Shown here: in pieces, positions 1 through 5,141 of the stretch
How positions within the stretch are numbered: the first letter of the stretch is position 1
How the letters are laid out: every line of letters starts with the position of its first letter
Assembly (NCBI GenBank): GCA_025936205.1
Contig: JAICTU010000556.1
Location: forward strand, 1-5,546
Direction of reading: 5' to 3'
Origin: Polyangiaceae bacterium
Lineage (GTDB): Bacteria; Myxococcota; Polyangia; Polyangiales; Polyangiaceae
Length of the DNA stretch: 5,546 bases
The notes under the pieces: generated by a model
Seen by the model: the letters and a program-made list of their open reading frames with translations, nothing else
Told to the model about the DNA's origin: nothing
Databases searched by the model: none
Translations under genes and position numbers: made by a program

Positions 1-198
1 CTTGGTGCGAACCACCACGGCGCGAGCGGTCTCGCCCTTCTTCACCTTGCTGTCCGGCAGGGCTTCTTTGACGCTGACGACGATGACGTCGCCCAGCTGG
101 GCATAACGGCGACGCGACCCACCGAGCACCTTGATGCATTGCACCACCTTGGCACCCGAATTGTCGGCCACATCCAAAACTGTCTGGACCTGAATCAT
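1..198 (-). CDS. rplN: 50S ribosomal protein L14 (N-terminal part; runs off the left edge)
   Basis: L14 binds 23S rRNA and sits at the subunit interface of the 50S particle, contacting 16S rRNA in the 70S ribosome. The first 66 codons are visible: the protein begins [20 protein letters not shown] and continues through the [21 protein letters not shown] block typical of L14, then [16 protein letters not shown]. The family is about 122 residues, so roughly half is missing past the window edge; there is no sign of breakage. The ATG at 198-196 is supported by a GAGGA Shine-Dalgarno sequence (210-206 on the minus strand) 7 nt upstream. In E. coli this gene opens the spc operon, and here too it is set off from rpsQ by a 136-nt gap with a strong hairpin. 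Identification is certain; the C-terminus is unseen. Confidence 0.97.
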   Translation of the reverse strand, partial: MIQVQTVLDVADNSGAKVVQCIKVLGGSRRRYAQLGDVIVVSVKEALPDSKVKKGETARAVVVRTK

Positions 199-253
199 GA
201 CACTGTCCTCAAACTGCGGTCCGCAAAACCAACCGTCTCAAATTTCTCTGCGA

Positions 254-283
254 GCCTCGCACGCCAACTCCTGGCGGCGAGGC
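254..283 (-). repeat. Strong hairpin in the rpsQ-rplN gap (S10/spc junction)
   Basis: On the minus strand the arm GCCTCGC+CGCCA pairs with TGGCG+T+GCGAGGC: 12 base pairs, a single-T bulge at position 261 and a 5-nt loop (271-267). The 3' side continues TCGCAGAGAAATTTG, with no T run, so it is not a standard intrinsic terminator. It lies in the 136-nt gap (199-334) between rpsQ and rplN, where E. coli carries the spc promoter. It may be an mRNA processing or stability element, a regulatory site or part of an attenuator. I found no convincing -35/-10 pair in the gap. The structure is seen directly; the role is inferred. Confidence 0.6.
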
Positions 284-334
284 AGGTCGGGCCGCGGGTT
301 CCCTCCATCCAGGTACCGCGAAGCCCAGCGAGGT

Positions 335-838
335 TCACTCCTGAACCGCTCGCTCCACCAGATTCAGCAACGCCCAGCGCTTGTTCTTGGACAGCGGGCG
401 ATGCTCGATGATCTCCACGCGGTCGCCGATGCGAGCGCTGTTCTCCTCATCGTGAGCCTGGTACGTCTTCCGAACGCGCACGTACTTCTTGTACATGGGG
501 TCCATCTTCGAGCGGACGACCTCGACCACGATGGTCTTGTTCATCTTGTCGCTCTTCACGCGTCCGATCAGCGTGCGCTTGAACGCCTGCTTGCGGCCGC
601 TCGCGTCGACGCGCACCTGCGTCTGCTTCGGCGCGGACGCAGCTGCTGGCGCAGCGGCCGCCGGCGCTGCCGGAGCGGCCTTCGGCGCGGGGACAGCCTT
701 GGCTGCCGGCTTGGCCGGCGCGGCCTTCGGGGCTGCGGGCTTCGCCGCCACGGGCTTCGCCGCGGGGGACTTGGCGCCGCCGGCTGCCTTCGGCTGACCG
801 CCGCCAGTACCCTTACCTGATGACTTGCGCTCGCTCAC
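335..838 (-). CDS. rpsQ: 30S ribosomal protein S17 with a long Ala/Pro/Lys-rich N-terminal extension
   Basis: S17 is a primary 16S rRNA-binding protein of the 30S body, needed early in assembly. The S17 core is residues 84-167: FKRTLIGRVKSDKMNKTIVV, then the family signature GDRVEIIEHRPLSKNKRWALL near 138-158. Typical bacterial S17 is about 84 residues; this one is 167. The first 80 or so residues are a low-complexity tail: a Gly/Ser/Lys start, then AAKP/APKA-type repeats (about 22-70) with regularly spaced lysines, probably disordered. The GTG start at 838 is supported by an AGGGAG Shine-Dalgarno sequence (850-845) 6 nt upstream and by a GTGA overlap of 4 nt with the rpmC stop. No internal start has comparable support, so the tail is probably translated. 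It may contact rRNA through its lysines. The core identity is certain; the tail's function is unknown. Confidence 0.96.
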   Translation of the reverse strand: MSERKSSGKGTGGGQPKAAGGAKSPAAKPVAAKPAAPKAAPAKPAAKAVPAPKAAPAAPAAAAPAAASAPKQTQVRVDASGRKQAFKRTLIGRVKSDKMNKTIVVEVVRSKMDPMYKKYVRVRKTYQAHDEENSARIGDRVEIIEHRPLSKNKRWALLNLVERAVQE

Positions 839-1053
839 GACTTGCTCCCTGATTGGGCGGCGGCCTGACGGGCCTTCTCACCCCGTACCTGGGCAATCCG
901 AGCCAGATCGCGCCGCACCTTGCGCAGCTGACTGGTGTCGTCGAGTTGCCCCGTCTGATTCTTCATGCGGTGACCGAACAGGTCGCGCTCCAGCTGACGG
1001 CTCACGTCCACCAGCTCCGCCTCCGAGCGCTCGCGTAGATCCTTGGCCTTCAT
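835..1053 (-). CDS. rpmC: 50S ribosomal protein L29
   Basis: L29 is a small helical-hairpin protein beside L23 at the nascent-chain exit, where the two form part of the docking area for trigger factor and SRP. The 72-residue product has the family layout: helix 1 [20 protein letters not shown], then the conserved stretch FGHRMKNQTGQLDDTSQLRK (26-45) and VRRDLARI (46-53), with a short basic/Ala-rich C-terminus. Length is slightly above the usual 63-70. The ATG at 1053 overlaps the rplP stop by one base (TGATG), and a GGAG (1066-1063) lies 9 nt upstream inside rplP. The stop overlaps the rpsQ GTG start. Both overlaps imply translational coupling in rplP-rpmC-rpsQ. Confidence 0.97.
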   Translation of the reverse strand: MKAKDLRERSEAELVDVSRQLERDLFGHRMKNQTGQLDDTSQLRKVRRDLARIAQVRGEKARQAAAQSGSKS

Positions 1054-1466
1054 CAGAGCTCACTCCGCGGCAAAAACTTGGTGGTGCAGGGCAACTTGCT
1101 GGCCGCGAGGGTGAACGCCTCTCGGGCCACCTTCTCGTCCACGCCCGCGATCTCGAACAAGACGCGACCGGGCTTCACCACGCACACCCATTCCTCGACG
1201 CCACCCTTACCGCCACCCATGCGGACTTCGAGGGGCTTCTTGGTGACCGGCTTGTCCGGAAACACGCGGATCCAGAGCTGCCCCTGGCGCTTGGCGGCGC
1301 GCTGAATTGCCATACGACCCGCTTCGATCTGACGAGCGGTAAGGTGTGCGGCTTCGACCGCCTGCAGCCCGAAATCACCGAACGAGACATCGCTGCCGCG
1401 CCAGGCGAGACCGCGGTTGTTGCCGCGCATCTGTTTCCGGAACTTGGTTCGTTTGGGAGAAAGCAC
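1053..1466 (-). CDS. rplP: 50S ribosomal protein L16
   Basis: L16 contacts the A-site tRNA elbow region and 5S/23S rRNA, and is one of the last proteins added in 50S assembly. The 137-residue product matches family length and motifs: [20 protein letters not shown] at the N-terminus, [10 protein letters not shown] (42-51), [20 protein letters not shown] (60-79), then VRMGGGKGG (81-89) and [12 protein letters not shown] near the C-terminus. Arg82 corresponds to the arginine hydroxylated by RoxA/YcfD in E. coli (Arg81 there); whether it is modified here cannot be told. The start is GTG at 1466, aligning with the usual [11 protein letters not shown] start, with GAGG (1476-1473) 6 nt upstream. A 54-nt gap with a T7 tract separates it from rpsC. 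Confidence 0.97.
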   Translation of the reverse strand: MLSPKRTKFRKQMRGNNRGLAWRGSDVSFGDFGLQAVEAAHLTARQIEAGRMAIQRAAKRQGQLWIRVFPDKPVTKKPLEVRMGGGKGGVEEWVCVVKPGRVLFEIAGVDEKVAREAFTLAASKLPCTTKFLPRSEL

Positions 1467-1488
1467 GTTGGGCCTCTATCTCTTTGCG

Positions 1489-1511
1489 AAAAAAACGTCC
1501 GCAGAGCTGCG
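1489..1511 (-). terminator. Possible weak attenuator between rpsC and rplP
   Basis: Ten bases past the rpsC stop, the minus strand reads CGCAG-CT-CTGCG (1511-1500), then GACG, then seven T residues (1495-1489). A short GC stem followed by a T run resembles an intrinsic terminator. However, the stem is only 4-5 bp with a tiny loop, and 4 nt separate it from the T run. A competing pairing exists: CTCTGCG (1508-1502, minus strand) can pair with CGC-AA-AGAG just after the T run, next to the rplP Shine-Dalgarno sequence. Two exclusive folds would allow attenuation between S3 and L16. It may also be neutral sequence. Confidence 0.25.
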
Positions 1512-1520
1512 TCCGGTGGA

Positions 1521-2213
1521 TTACTGCAGGATCCGGCGAGCCTTGCGCTGCAAGACCTCACCCTTGAAGATCCAGACCTTCACCCCGATGATGCCGTAGG
1601 TCGTACGAGCCTGGGCCAGACCGAAGTCGACGTCCGCGCGCAGGGTGTGCAGGGGCACGCGGCCCTCGCGGTACGTCTCTACACGGCCCATCTCGGCGCC
1701 GCCGAGGCGACCCGAGCAGCGGATCCTGCAGCCCTTCGCGCCGAACTTCATGGCGGTGCTGAGCGCCTTCTTCATGGCGCGGCGGAACGCGATGCGGCGC
1801 TCCAGCTGGGTGGCGATGTTCTCGGCGACGAGCTGCGCATTGGTCTCGGCCTTGCGCACCTCCTGCACGTCGATGAACACCTCGTTGGTCGTGAACGACT
1901 GCACGCCGGGGAACTTCGTCTCGCCCTTGGCGGCGGAGTCGAGGTTGCCGCTCTTCAGGATCTCGATCCCGCGGCCGCCCTTGCCGATCACCATACCAGG
2001 GCGACCGGTATAGACGACCACCTTCACCTTGTTCGCCGCGCGCTCGATCTCGACGCCAGCAACGTTCGCGTTGTAGAGGTAGTCCTTGACGGCGCGCTTG
2101 ATGCGCAGGTCCTCGTGCAGCCACGTGGTGTAGCGCGAGTCCTCGTACCACTTGCTCGTCCACGTCTTGATGACGCCGAGCCGGAAGCCATACGGATGTG
2201 TCTTTTGTCCCAT
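1521..2213 (-). CDS. rpsC: 30S ribosomal protein S3 with an enlarged KH-domain loop
   Basis: S3 lies in the 30S head at the mRNA entry channel, where with S4 and S5 it contributes mRNA helicase activity. The 230-residue product starts [20 protein letters not shown], a diagnostic S3 N-terminus. The type II KH domain has its GKGG loop at 77-80 ([12 protein letters not shown]), and the C-terminal S3 domain is clear ([11 protein letters not shown] 167-177, [14 protein letters not shown] 181-194, [16 protein letters not shown] 204-219). Compared with E. coli S3 as I recall it, about 14 residues are inserted between the GKGG helix and the EVRK strand (around 88-107). The ATG at 2213 is the family start and follows an in-frame TGA two codons earlier. 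No good Shine-Dalgarno sequence is visible (only GAG about 9 nt upstream). A 124-nt gap precedes it. Confidence 0.97.
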   Translation of the reverse strand: MGQKTHPYGFRLGVIKTWTSKWYEDSRYTTWLHEDLRIKRAVKDYLYNANVAGVEIERAANKVKVVVYTGRPGMVIGKGGRGIEILKSGNLDSAAKGETKFPGVQSFTTNEVFIDVQEVRKAETNAQLVAENIATQLERRIAFRRAMKKALSTAMKFGAKGCRIRCSGRLGGAEMGRVETYREGRVPLHTLRADVDFGLAQARTTYGIIGVKVWIFKGEVLQRKARRILQ

Positions 2214-2287
2214 TCGTTTTCACTCGCGAGCGGCCCGCTTCGGCACCGTCCGCGCCTATGGACTCAGGAGCCCTTCCCCGGCGCCCG

Positions 2288-2311
2288 GCGACGGCAATGT
2301 TCTTCCGTCGC
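2288..2311 (-). repeat. Hairpin in the rplV-rpsC gap
   Basis: On the minus strand GCGACGG (2311-2305) pairs perfectly with CCGTCGC (2294-2288) around a 10-nt loop. A smaller GAGCC/GGCTC hairpin (2332-2321) lies directly after the rplV stop. The 124-nt gap (2214-2337) is long for this junction, which is usually only a few to about 20 nt. It contains no credible ORF and no T run. The hairpin may be a processing or stability element or a protein-binding site in the leader of rpsC, which lacks a clear Shine-Dalgarno sequence. Confidence 0.45.
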
Positions 2312-2337
2312 ACGGCACCAGAGCCAAGGCTCCGCTG

Positions 2338-2679
2338 TTACAGCTCGTCGAGCTCCAGATGGATGTGGCTCGTACCCTTGGTCACGCGGGTAGCGCGGCC
2401 CATGGCGCGAGGGCGCCAGCGGCGCAGGTGCGAGTTGGGTCCCTGATCGACGCTCGCGCGGCTCACGTACAGCGAGTCGACGTCGACGCCGGGCTGCTTG
2501 ACCTGAGCGTTCGCGAGAGCGCTGGCCAGCACCTTCTTCACGTACGGCGCGCCCGCCTTGTTCGTGAAATCGAGGAGTTGCAGAGCCTCCGTCGCGGGAC
2601 GACCGCGGACGAGATCCACCACCATCCGCGCCTTGCGCGGACTGATGCCCTGAAAGTTACCTTTTGCTTGACTGATCAC
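2338..2679 (-). CDS. rplV: 50S ribosomal protein L22
   Basis: L22 binds 23S rRNA, and its long beta-hairpin lines the nascent-peptide exit tunnel opposite L4, the area where macrolide-resistance changes occur. From the GTG at 2679 the product is 113 residues: MISQAKGNFQGISPRKARMV, VDLVRGRPATEALQLLDFTN, KKVLASALANA (48-58), the hairpin from about 79 (QGPNSHLRRWRPRAMGRATR) to about 102, and TSHIHLELDEL. This start places the ISPRKAR block at the same distance from the N-terminus as in E. coli L22 (110 residues). An in-frame GTG at 2736 would add 19 residues without L22 character and directly follows an in-frame TAA. Neither start has a clear Shine-Dalgarno sequence. The chosen GTG overlaps the stop of a small upstream frame as GTGA, which could permit coupling. 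The family is certain; the exact start is moderately sure. Confidence 0.92.
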   Translation of the reverse strand: MISQAKGNFQGISPRKARMVVDLVRGRPATEALQLLDFTNKAGAPYVKKVLASALANAQVKQPGVDVDSLYVSRASVDQGPNSHLRRWRPRAMGRATRVTKGTSHIHLELDEL

Positions 2680-2774
2680 GTTCGACAGTTTCCCGGTTGG
2701 AGACCCGTCGGCCCTTGTTGGACTGACCCCGGACACTTACGAGGCGTCCGTTTCAGTGAATTCCGCGAGCGAAC

Positions 2775-2792
2775 CCGAGCCATTGAGCTCGG
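2775..2792 (-). repeat. Leader hairpin upstream of rplV
   Basis: CCGAGC (2792-2787, minus strand) pairs with GCTCGG (2780-2775) around a 6-nt loop. Three more pairs follow after one mismatch (2794-2796 with 2773-2771). No T run follows. It lies about 60 nt downstream of the start point predicted from the candidate promoter, so it would be in the 5' leader of an rplV transcript. The loop contains the ATG (2783-2781) of the small upstream frame. The structure is seen; the function is unknown. Confidence 0.4.
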
Positions 2793-2857
2793 TTTCCCTC
2801 GGGAGAGAAGCCGTCTGCGACCCGAAGTCGAAGATGCTTCCCGGAAAGGGGGCGACA

Positions 2858-2886
2858 CTCTTACCAGCTCGCCCCGTGCCCGACAA
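2858..2886 (-). promoter_or_regulatory. Candidate sigma-70-type internal promoter for rplV onward
   Basis: The minus strand has TTGTCG (2886-2881), a 17-nt spacer, and TAAGAG (2863-2858). The -35 matches TTGACA at 4 of 6 positions and the -10 matches TATAAT at 3 of 6. The spacing is optimal and the position is sensible: inside the unusually long rpsS-rplV gap, with a start point near 2851 and a leader of about 170 nt before rplV. In GC-rich DNA such weak pairs can occur by chance, so it remains a candidate only. Confidence 0.35.
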
Positions 2887-2941
2887 GCTCCTTTGAGCTC
2901 ATCTGGCCTGATTTTTGGCAGTGCGCTGGCCTGCGGCGAGA

Positions 2942-2977
2942 CCCGTGCCCGCCCGCTCGAAGGAGGGGAGGCACGGG
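2942..2977 (-). repeat. Hairpin downstream of rpsS
   Basis: On the minus strand CCCGTGCC (2977-2970) pairs perfectly with GGCACGGG (2949-2942), and part of the 20-nt interior can add a short CCC/GGG stem. It begins 35 nt after the rpsS stop. It is followed by TCTCGCCGCAGG rather than a T run, so it is not a canonical intrinsic terminator. It could protect the 3' end of the rplD-rpsS message, mark a processing site, or slow transcription. A second GGCACGGG at 2880-2873 offers the 5' arm an alternative partner. Confidence 0.5.
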
Positions 2978-3011
2978 CAATCAGCCGCTGATGGATCAGC
3001 GCGCGGCAGCG

Positions 3012-3293
3012 TTAACGAGCAGCGGGCTTCTTCTTGTCGCCCGAGTGACCGTTGAAGGTCCGGGTCGGTGCGAACTCGCCGTACTTGTGACCCACCATGT
3101 TTTCGCTGACGAACACCGGCACGAACTTGCGGCCGTTGTGCACAGCGAAGGTGAGACCAACAGCCTGCGGGAAGATGGTCGAGCGGCGAGACCAGGTCTT
3201 GATCGCCTTGCGGGAGTTGGTGCTGACCGCCTCTTCGATCTTCTTCGCCAGGTGCCCGTCGATGAAGGGGCCCTTCTTGATGCTGCGCGCCAT
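3012..3293 (-). CDS. rpsS: 30S ribosomal protein S19
   Basis: S19 sits in the 30S head with S13, near the A-site finger and bridge B1. The 93-residue product is full length and carries the family hallmarks: [20 protein letters not shown] at the N-terminus, [20 protein letters not shown] (32-51), and the signature [18 protein letters not shown] at 66-83, with a short basic C-terminus (GDKKKPAAR). The ATG at 3293 lies 2 nt after the rplB TAG stop. GGAGG (3309-3305) about 11 nt upstream, within the end of rplB, serves as ribosome binding site. It is the last gene of the tightly packed rplD-rpsS block; a 332-nt gap follows. Confidence 0.97.
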   Translation of the reverse strand: MARSIKKGPFIDGHLAKKIEEAVSTNSRKAIKTWSRRSTIFPQAVGLTFAVHNGRKFVPVFVSENMVGHKYGEFAPTRTFNGHSGDKKKPAAR

Positions 3294-3295
3294 GA

Positions 3296-4123
3296 CTACT
3301 TGTTCCTCCGGTGGCTCACGATCATGCCATCGGTTCGCTTATTGTTGCGAGTCTTGAGGCCCTTCGAGAGCTGCCCCCAGGGGGAGCACGGATGGCGACC
3401 ACCACTGGTACGACCTTCACCACCGCCCATCGGATGATCGACTGGGTTCATGGTGACGCCGCGGTTGTGGGGACGCCGGCCGAGCCAGCGCGAGCGGCCC
3501 GCCTTGCCGAGCGCCACGAGCTGGTGCTCCGCGAAGGAGACCTGCCCGATACTGGCGCGGCACTCCTGGTGAACCAGGCGAACCTCACCGCTCGGCAGCT
3601 TGATCGAGCAGTACTCGCCCTCTTTGGCCGTCAAGCGACCGGCGACACCGGCAGAGCGCACGAGCTGGCCGCCCTTGCCCTTGCGCAGCTCGATGTTGTG
3701 CACGAGCGTGCCGGAGGGGATGTACGCCAGCGGCAAGCAGTTGCCGGGGCGGATATCGGCGAAGCGGCTGGAGAGCACCTGGTCGCCCACCTTGAGACCA
3801 TCGGGCGCGAGGATGTAGGTCTTCTCGCCGTCGGCGTAGTGGAGCAGCGCGATGCGCGCGGTGCGATTCGGATCGTACTCGATCGTCGCCACCACGGCGG
3901 GCACGCCGATCTTCTTGCGACGGAAGTCGATGATGCGATAGCGGCGCTTGTGGCCACCGCCGCGGAAGCGGCTGGTAACGCGACCGTAGTGGTTACGGCC
4001 GCCCGTGTTCGCCTTGTGGTCGAGCAGCTTCTTCAGCGGCTCGGTTGCGGTGATGTCGCTCTGATCGCTGTAGGAGTAGCCGCGGCGACCAGCGGATGTC
4101 GGATTGGTCTTCTTGATGGCCAT
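3296..4123 (-). CDS. rplB: 50S ribosomal protein L2
   Basis: L2 is a primary 23S rRNA-binding protein needed for subunit association, tRNA binding and peptidyl transfer. At 275 residues it is standard length (E. coli 273). Visible motifs are [12 protein letters not shown] (7-18), [20 protein letters not shown] (52-71), [15 protein letters not shown] (82-96), [10 protein letters not shown], and the L2 signature [13 protein letters not shown] (226-238). His230 matches the functionally important His229 of mature E. coli L2. The second histidine of E. coli HPHGGG is Met232 here, which also occurs in other bacterial groups. The ATG at 4123 has GAGGAG (4136-4131) 7 nt upstream inside rplW, with a 4-nt gap to rplW. 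Confidence 0.98.
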   Translation of the reverse strand: MAIKKTNPTSAGRRGYSYSDQSDITATEPLKKLLDHKANTGGRNHYGRVTSRFRGGGHKRRYRIIDFRRKKIGVPAVVATIEYDPNRTARIALLHYADGEKTYILAPDGLKVGDQVLSSRFADIRPGNCLPLAYIPSGTLVHNIELRKGKGGQLVRSAGVAGRLTAKEGEYCSIKLPSGEVRLVHQECRASIGQVSFAEHQLVALGKAGRSRWLGRRPHNRGVTMNPVDHPMGGGEGRTSGGRHPCSPWGQLSKGLKTRNNKRTDGMIVSHRRNK

Positions 4124-4127
4124 GGCC

Positions 4128-4430
4128 TCACTCCTCGCTGGCTTCGTTGAAGAAGGAGATGTCGTCGCCCGCGCGCAGCGTCACGACGGCCTTCTTCCAG
4201 TTGGGACGCTTGCCCACGCCCCTGCCCATGCGCTTGACTTTGCCGCGCTGGACCAGGGTGTTCACGCTCAGCACCTTCACGCCAAACATGGCTTCGACGG
4301 CGCTGCGGATCTCGATCTTGTTCGCGCCGCGATCGACCTCGAACACGATCTGATTGTTCTCGACCTTCAACCGAGAGGCTTTCTCGGTCAGCGCCAGCGG
4401 GCGCTTGATGATTCGCGATAGCTCGCTCAT
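4128..4430 (-). CDS. rplW: 50S ribosomal protein L23
   Basis: L23 lies at the tunnel exit and is the main docking site for trigger factor and a contact for SRP. The 100-residue product has normal family length. It opens with [20 protein letters not shown] (6-25), followed by the conserved [33 protein letters not shown] core, split here as [10 protein letters not shown] (26-35) and [18 protein letters not shown] (36-53). A basic loop [18 protein letters not shown] (64-81) binds 23S rRNA. The ATG at 4430 overlaps the rplD stop as ATGA, and a strong GGGAGG (4440-4435) lies 4 nt upstream. Confidence 0.97.
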   Translation of the reverse strand: MSELSRIIKRPLALTEKASRLKVENNQIVFEVDRGANKIEIRSAVEAMFGVKVLSVNTLVQRGKVKRMGRGVGKRPNWKKAVVTLRAGDDISFFNEASEE

Positions 4431-5077
4431 GTGGCCTCCCGAGTGCAGCGCGCTTCCAGAGCCTCGACCGCTCGTTTGCTCACGATCAGATGCTCGTGGC
4501 GCAGCAGGTCGTACACGTTGACGCCCTCCGGCGGCAGAAACGAACTGCCCTGCAAGTTGCGGATCGAGAGCTGGAGCTTGTCGTTATCCTTGGCGTCGAC
4601 GACCAGCGTCTTGACCAACGCCTTCTCGCGCGGCGCGTTCAGCACGCCGAGCACCGAGGCCAGCGCCTTGGTCTTGATCTCCGCGAGCTGCAGGTCTTCC
4701 ACGACCGTGAGCCGGCCCTGCCCCAGCAGCAGACTGAGCGCGCTCTTGAGAGCCGCCAGGCGCACCCGGCGCGGCGGCCGGCGCGACCAGTCTTGCGGCT
4801 TCGGCGGGTGGGCTCGACCACCGCCCACGAAGAGCGGCGCGCGAATGCCGCCGTGACGGGCGTTACCGGTGCCCTTCTGCTTGTAAATCTTGTGCTTGGA
4901 ACCGCGAACGGCCGCGCGCTCCTTGGCAGCGGAAGTACCCGCCCGCTTGCTGGCGAGCTGGGCGATCACGACTTCGTGGAGGAGGTGTTGCGCGACTTCC
5001 ACCGCGAACACGTCGTCCCGAAGCGTGACGCTCCCGACTTTATCTCGTTTGAGATTGAATACATCGACCGTCGGCAT
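4427..5077 (-). CDS. rplD: 50S ribosomal protein L4
   Basis: L4 binds 23S rRNA and its extended loop lines the constriction of the exit tunnel; in E. coli it also represses its own S10 operon. The 216-residue product (E. coli 201) begins [20 protein letters not shown]. The tunnel loop spans about 44-100, with [20 protein letters not shown] (55-74), [20 protein letters not shown] (76-95) and DWSRR. The globular C-terminus includes LAALKSALS (108-116), and [20 protein letters not shown] at 173-192. The ATG at 5077 has GGAG 9 nt upstream. It overlaps rplW by 4 nt. Upstream is rpsJ rather than the expected rplC, across a 64-nt gap. Confidence 0.97.
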   Translation of the reverse strand: MPTVDVFNLKRDKVGSVTLRDDVFAVEVAQHLLHEVVIAQLASKRAGTSAAKERAAVRGSKHKIYKQKGTGNARHGGIRAPLFVGGGRAHPPKPQDWSRRPPRRVRLAALKSALSLLLGQGRLTVVEDLQLAEIKTKALASVLGVLNAPREKALVKTLVVDAKDNDKLQLSIRNLQGSSFLPPEGVNVYDLLRHEHLIVSKRAVEALEARCTREAT

Positions 5078-5108
5078 ACCGTAGGTCTCCGATTTGGGGG
5101 TTTGAGAT

Positions 5109-5134
5109 GGCCCCGGCCCACAATGGCCGGGGCC
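5109..5134 (-). repeat. Perfect 10-bp GC hairpin in the rpsJ-rplD gap
   Basis: GGCCCCGGCC pairs with GGCCGGGGCC around a 6-nt loop (5124-5119; ATTGTG on the minus strand). All ten pairs are G-C, so the stem should be very stable. It begins 7 nt after the rpsJ stop and occupies the place where rplC is normally found. It is followed by ATCTCAAACCCCC, not a T run. It may be a pause, processing or stability element, or a remnant of the rearrangement that removed rplC. Being palindromic, it could act on either strand. Confidence 0.65.
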
Positions 5135-5141
5135 GGGCTCT

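Larger units (their letters stand above)
2680..3011 (-). other. 332-nt non-coding gap between rpsS and rplV
   Basis: In most S10 operons rpsS and rplV are only a few to about 20 nt apart. Here 332 nt separate them (275 nt if rplV starts at 2736). On the minus strand the order is: a small ATCAGC/GCTGAT palindrome cluster (3001-2980), a hairpin with 8-bp arms (2977-2942), a candidate promoter (2886-2858), a hairpin with CCGAGC/GCTCGG arms (2792-2775), and a small open frame ending at the rplV start. No known protein family is recognisable in any frame. The gap looks like an internal leader for a second transcription unit starting at rplV, which is inference. Confidence 0.6.

Noticed and set aside
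1558..2313. A 251-codon minus-strand frame overlapping rpsC and its upstream gap
   Set aside because: It is an out-of-frame reading of rpsC, with an Arg/Gly/Ala-rich low-complexity translation. rpsC in the other frame is full length and conserved.
825..2393. A 522-codon open frame on the plus strand
   Set aside because: It lies opposite rpsC, rplP and rpmC, all confidently identified. Its translation is Arg/Leu/Ala/His-rich with no recognisable motifs, as expected for the antisense of high-GC genes.
2680..2736. A longer L22 starting at the GTG at 2736 (132 residues)
   Set aside because: The extra 19 residues lack L22 character, there is no Shine-Dalgarno sequence, and the GTG at 2679 gives the expected family length and spacing to ISPRKAR. 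It is kept only as an alternative start.
2942..2977. Calling the hairpin after rpsS an intrinsic terminator
   Set aside because: The stem is good but the 3' side continues TCTCGCCGCAGG with no T run, so it is listed only as an inverted repeat.
2152..2991. A 279-codon plus-strand frame that spans the rpsS-rplV gap and could look like a gene filling it
   Set aside because: Most of it is antisense to rplV and the start of rpsC. The part in the gap has no motif, and composition alone keeps it open.
3521..3530. Possible loss of a key histidine in L2 (HPM instead of HPH in the signature)
   Set aside because: The functionally important histidine (His230 here) is the first of the pair and is present. 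Methionine at the second position is a known natural variant.
3311..4150. A 279-codon open frame on the plus strand
   Set aside because: It is the antisense shadow of rplB, which is intact and carries all L2 signatures.
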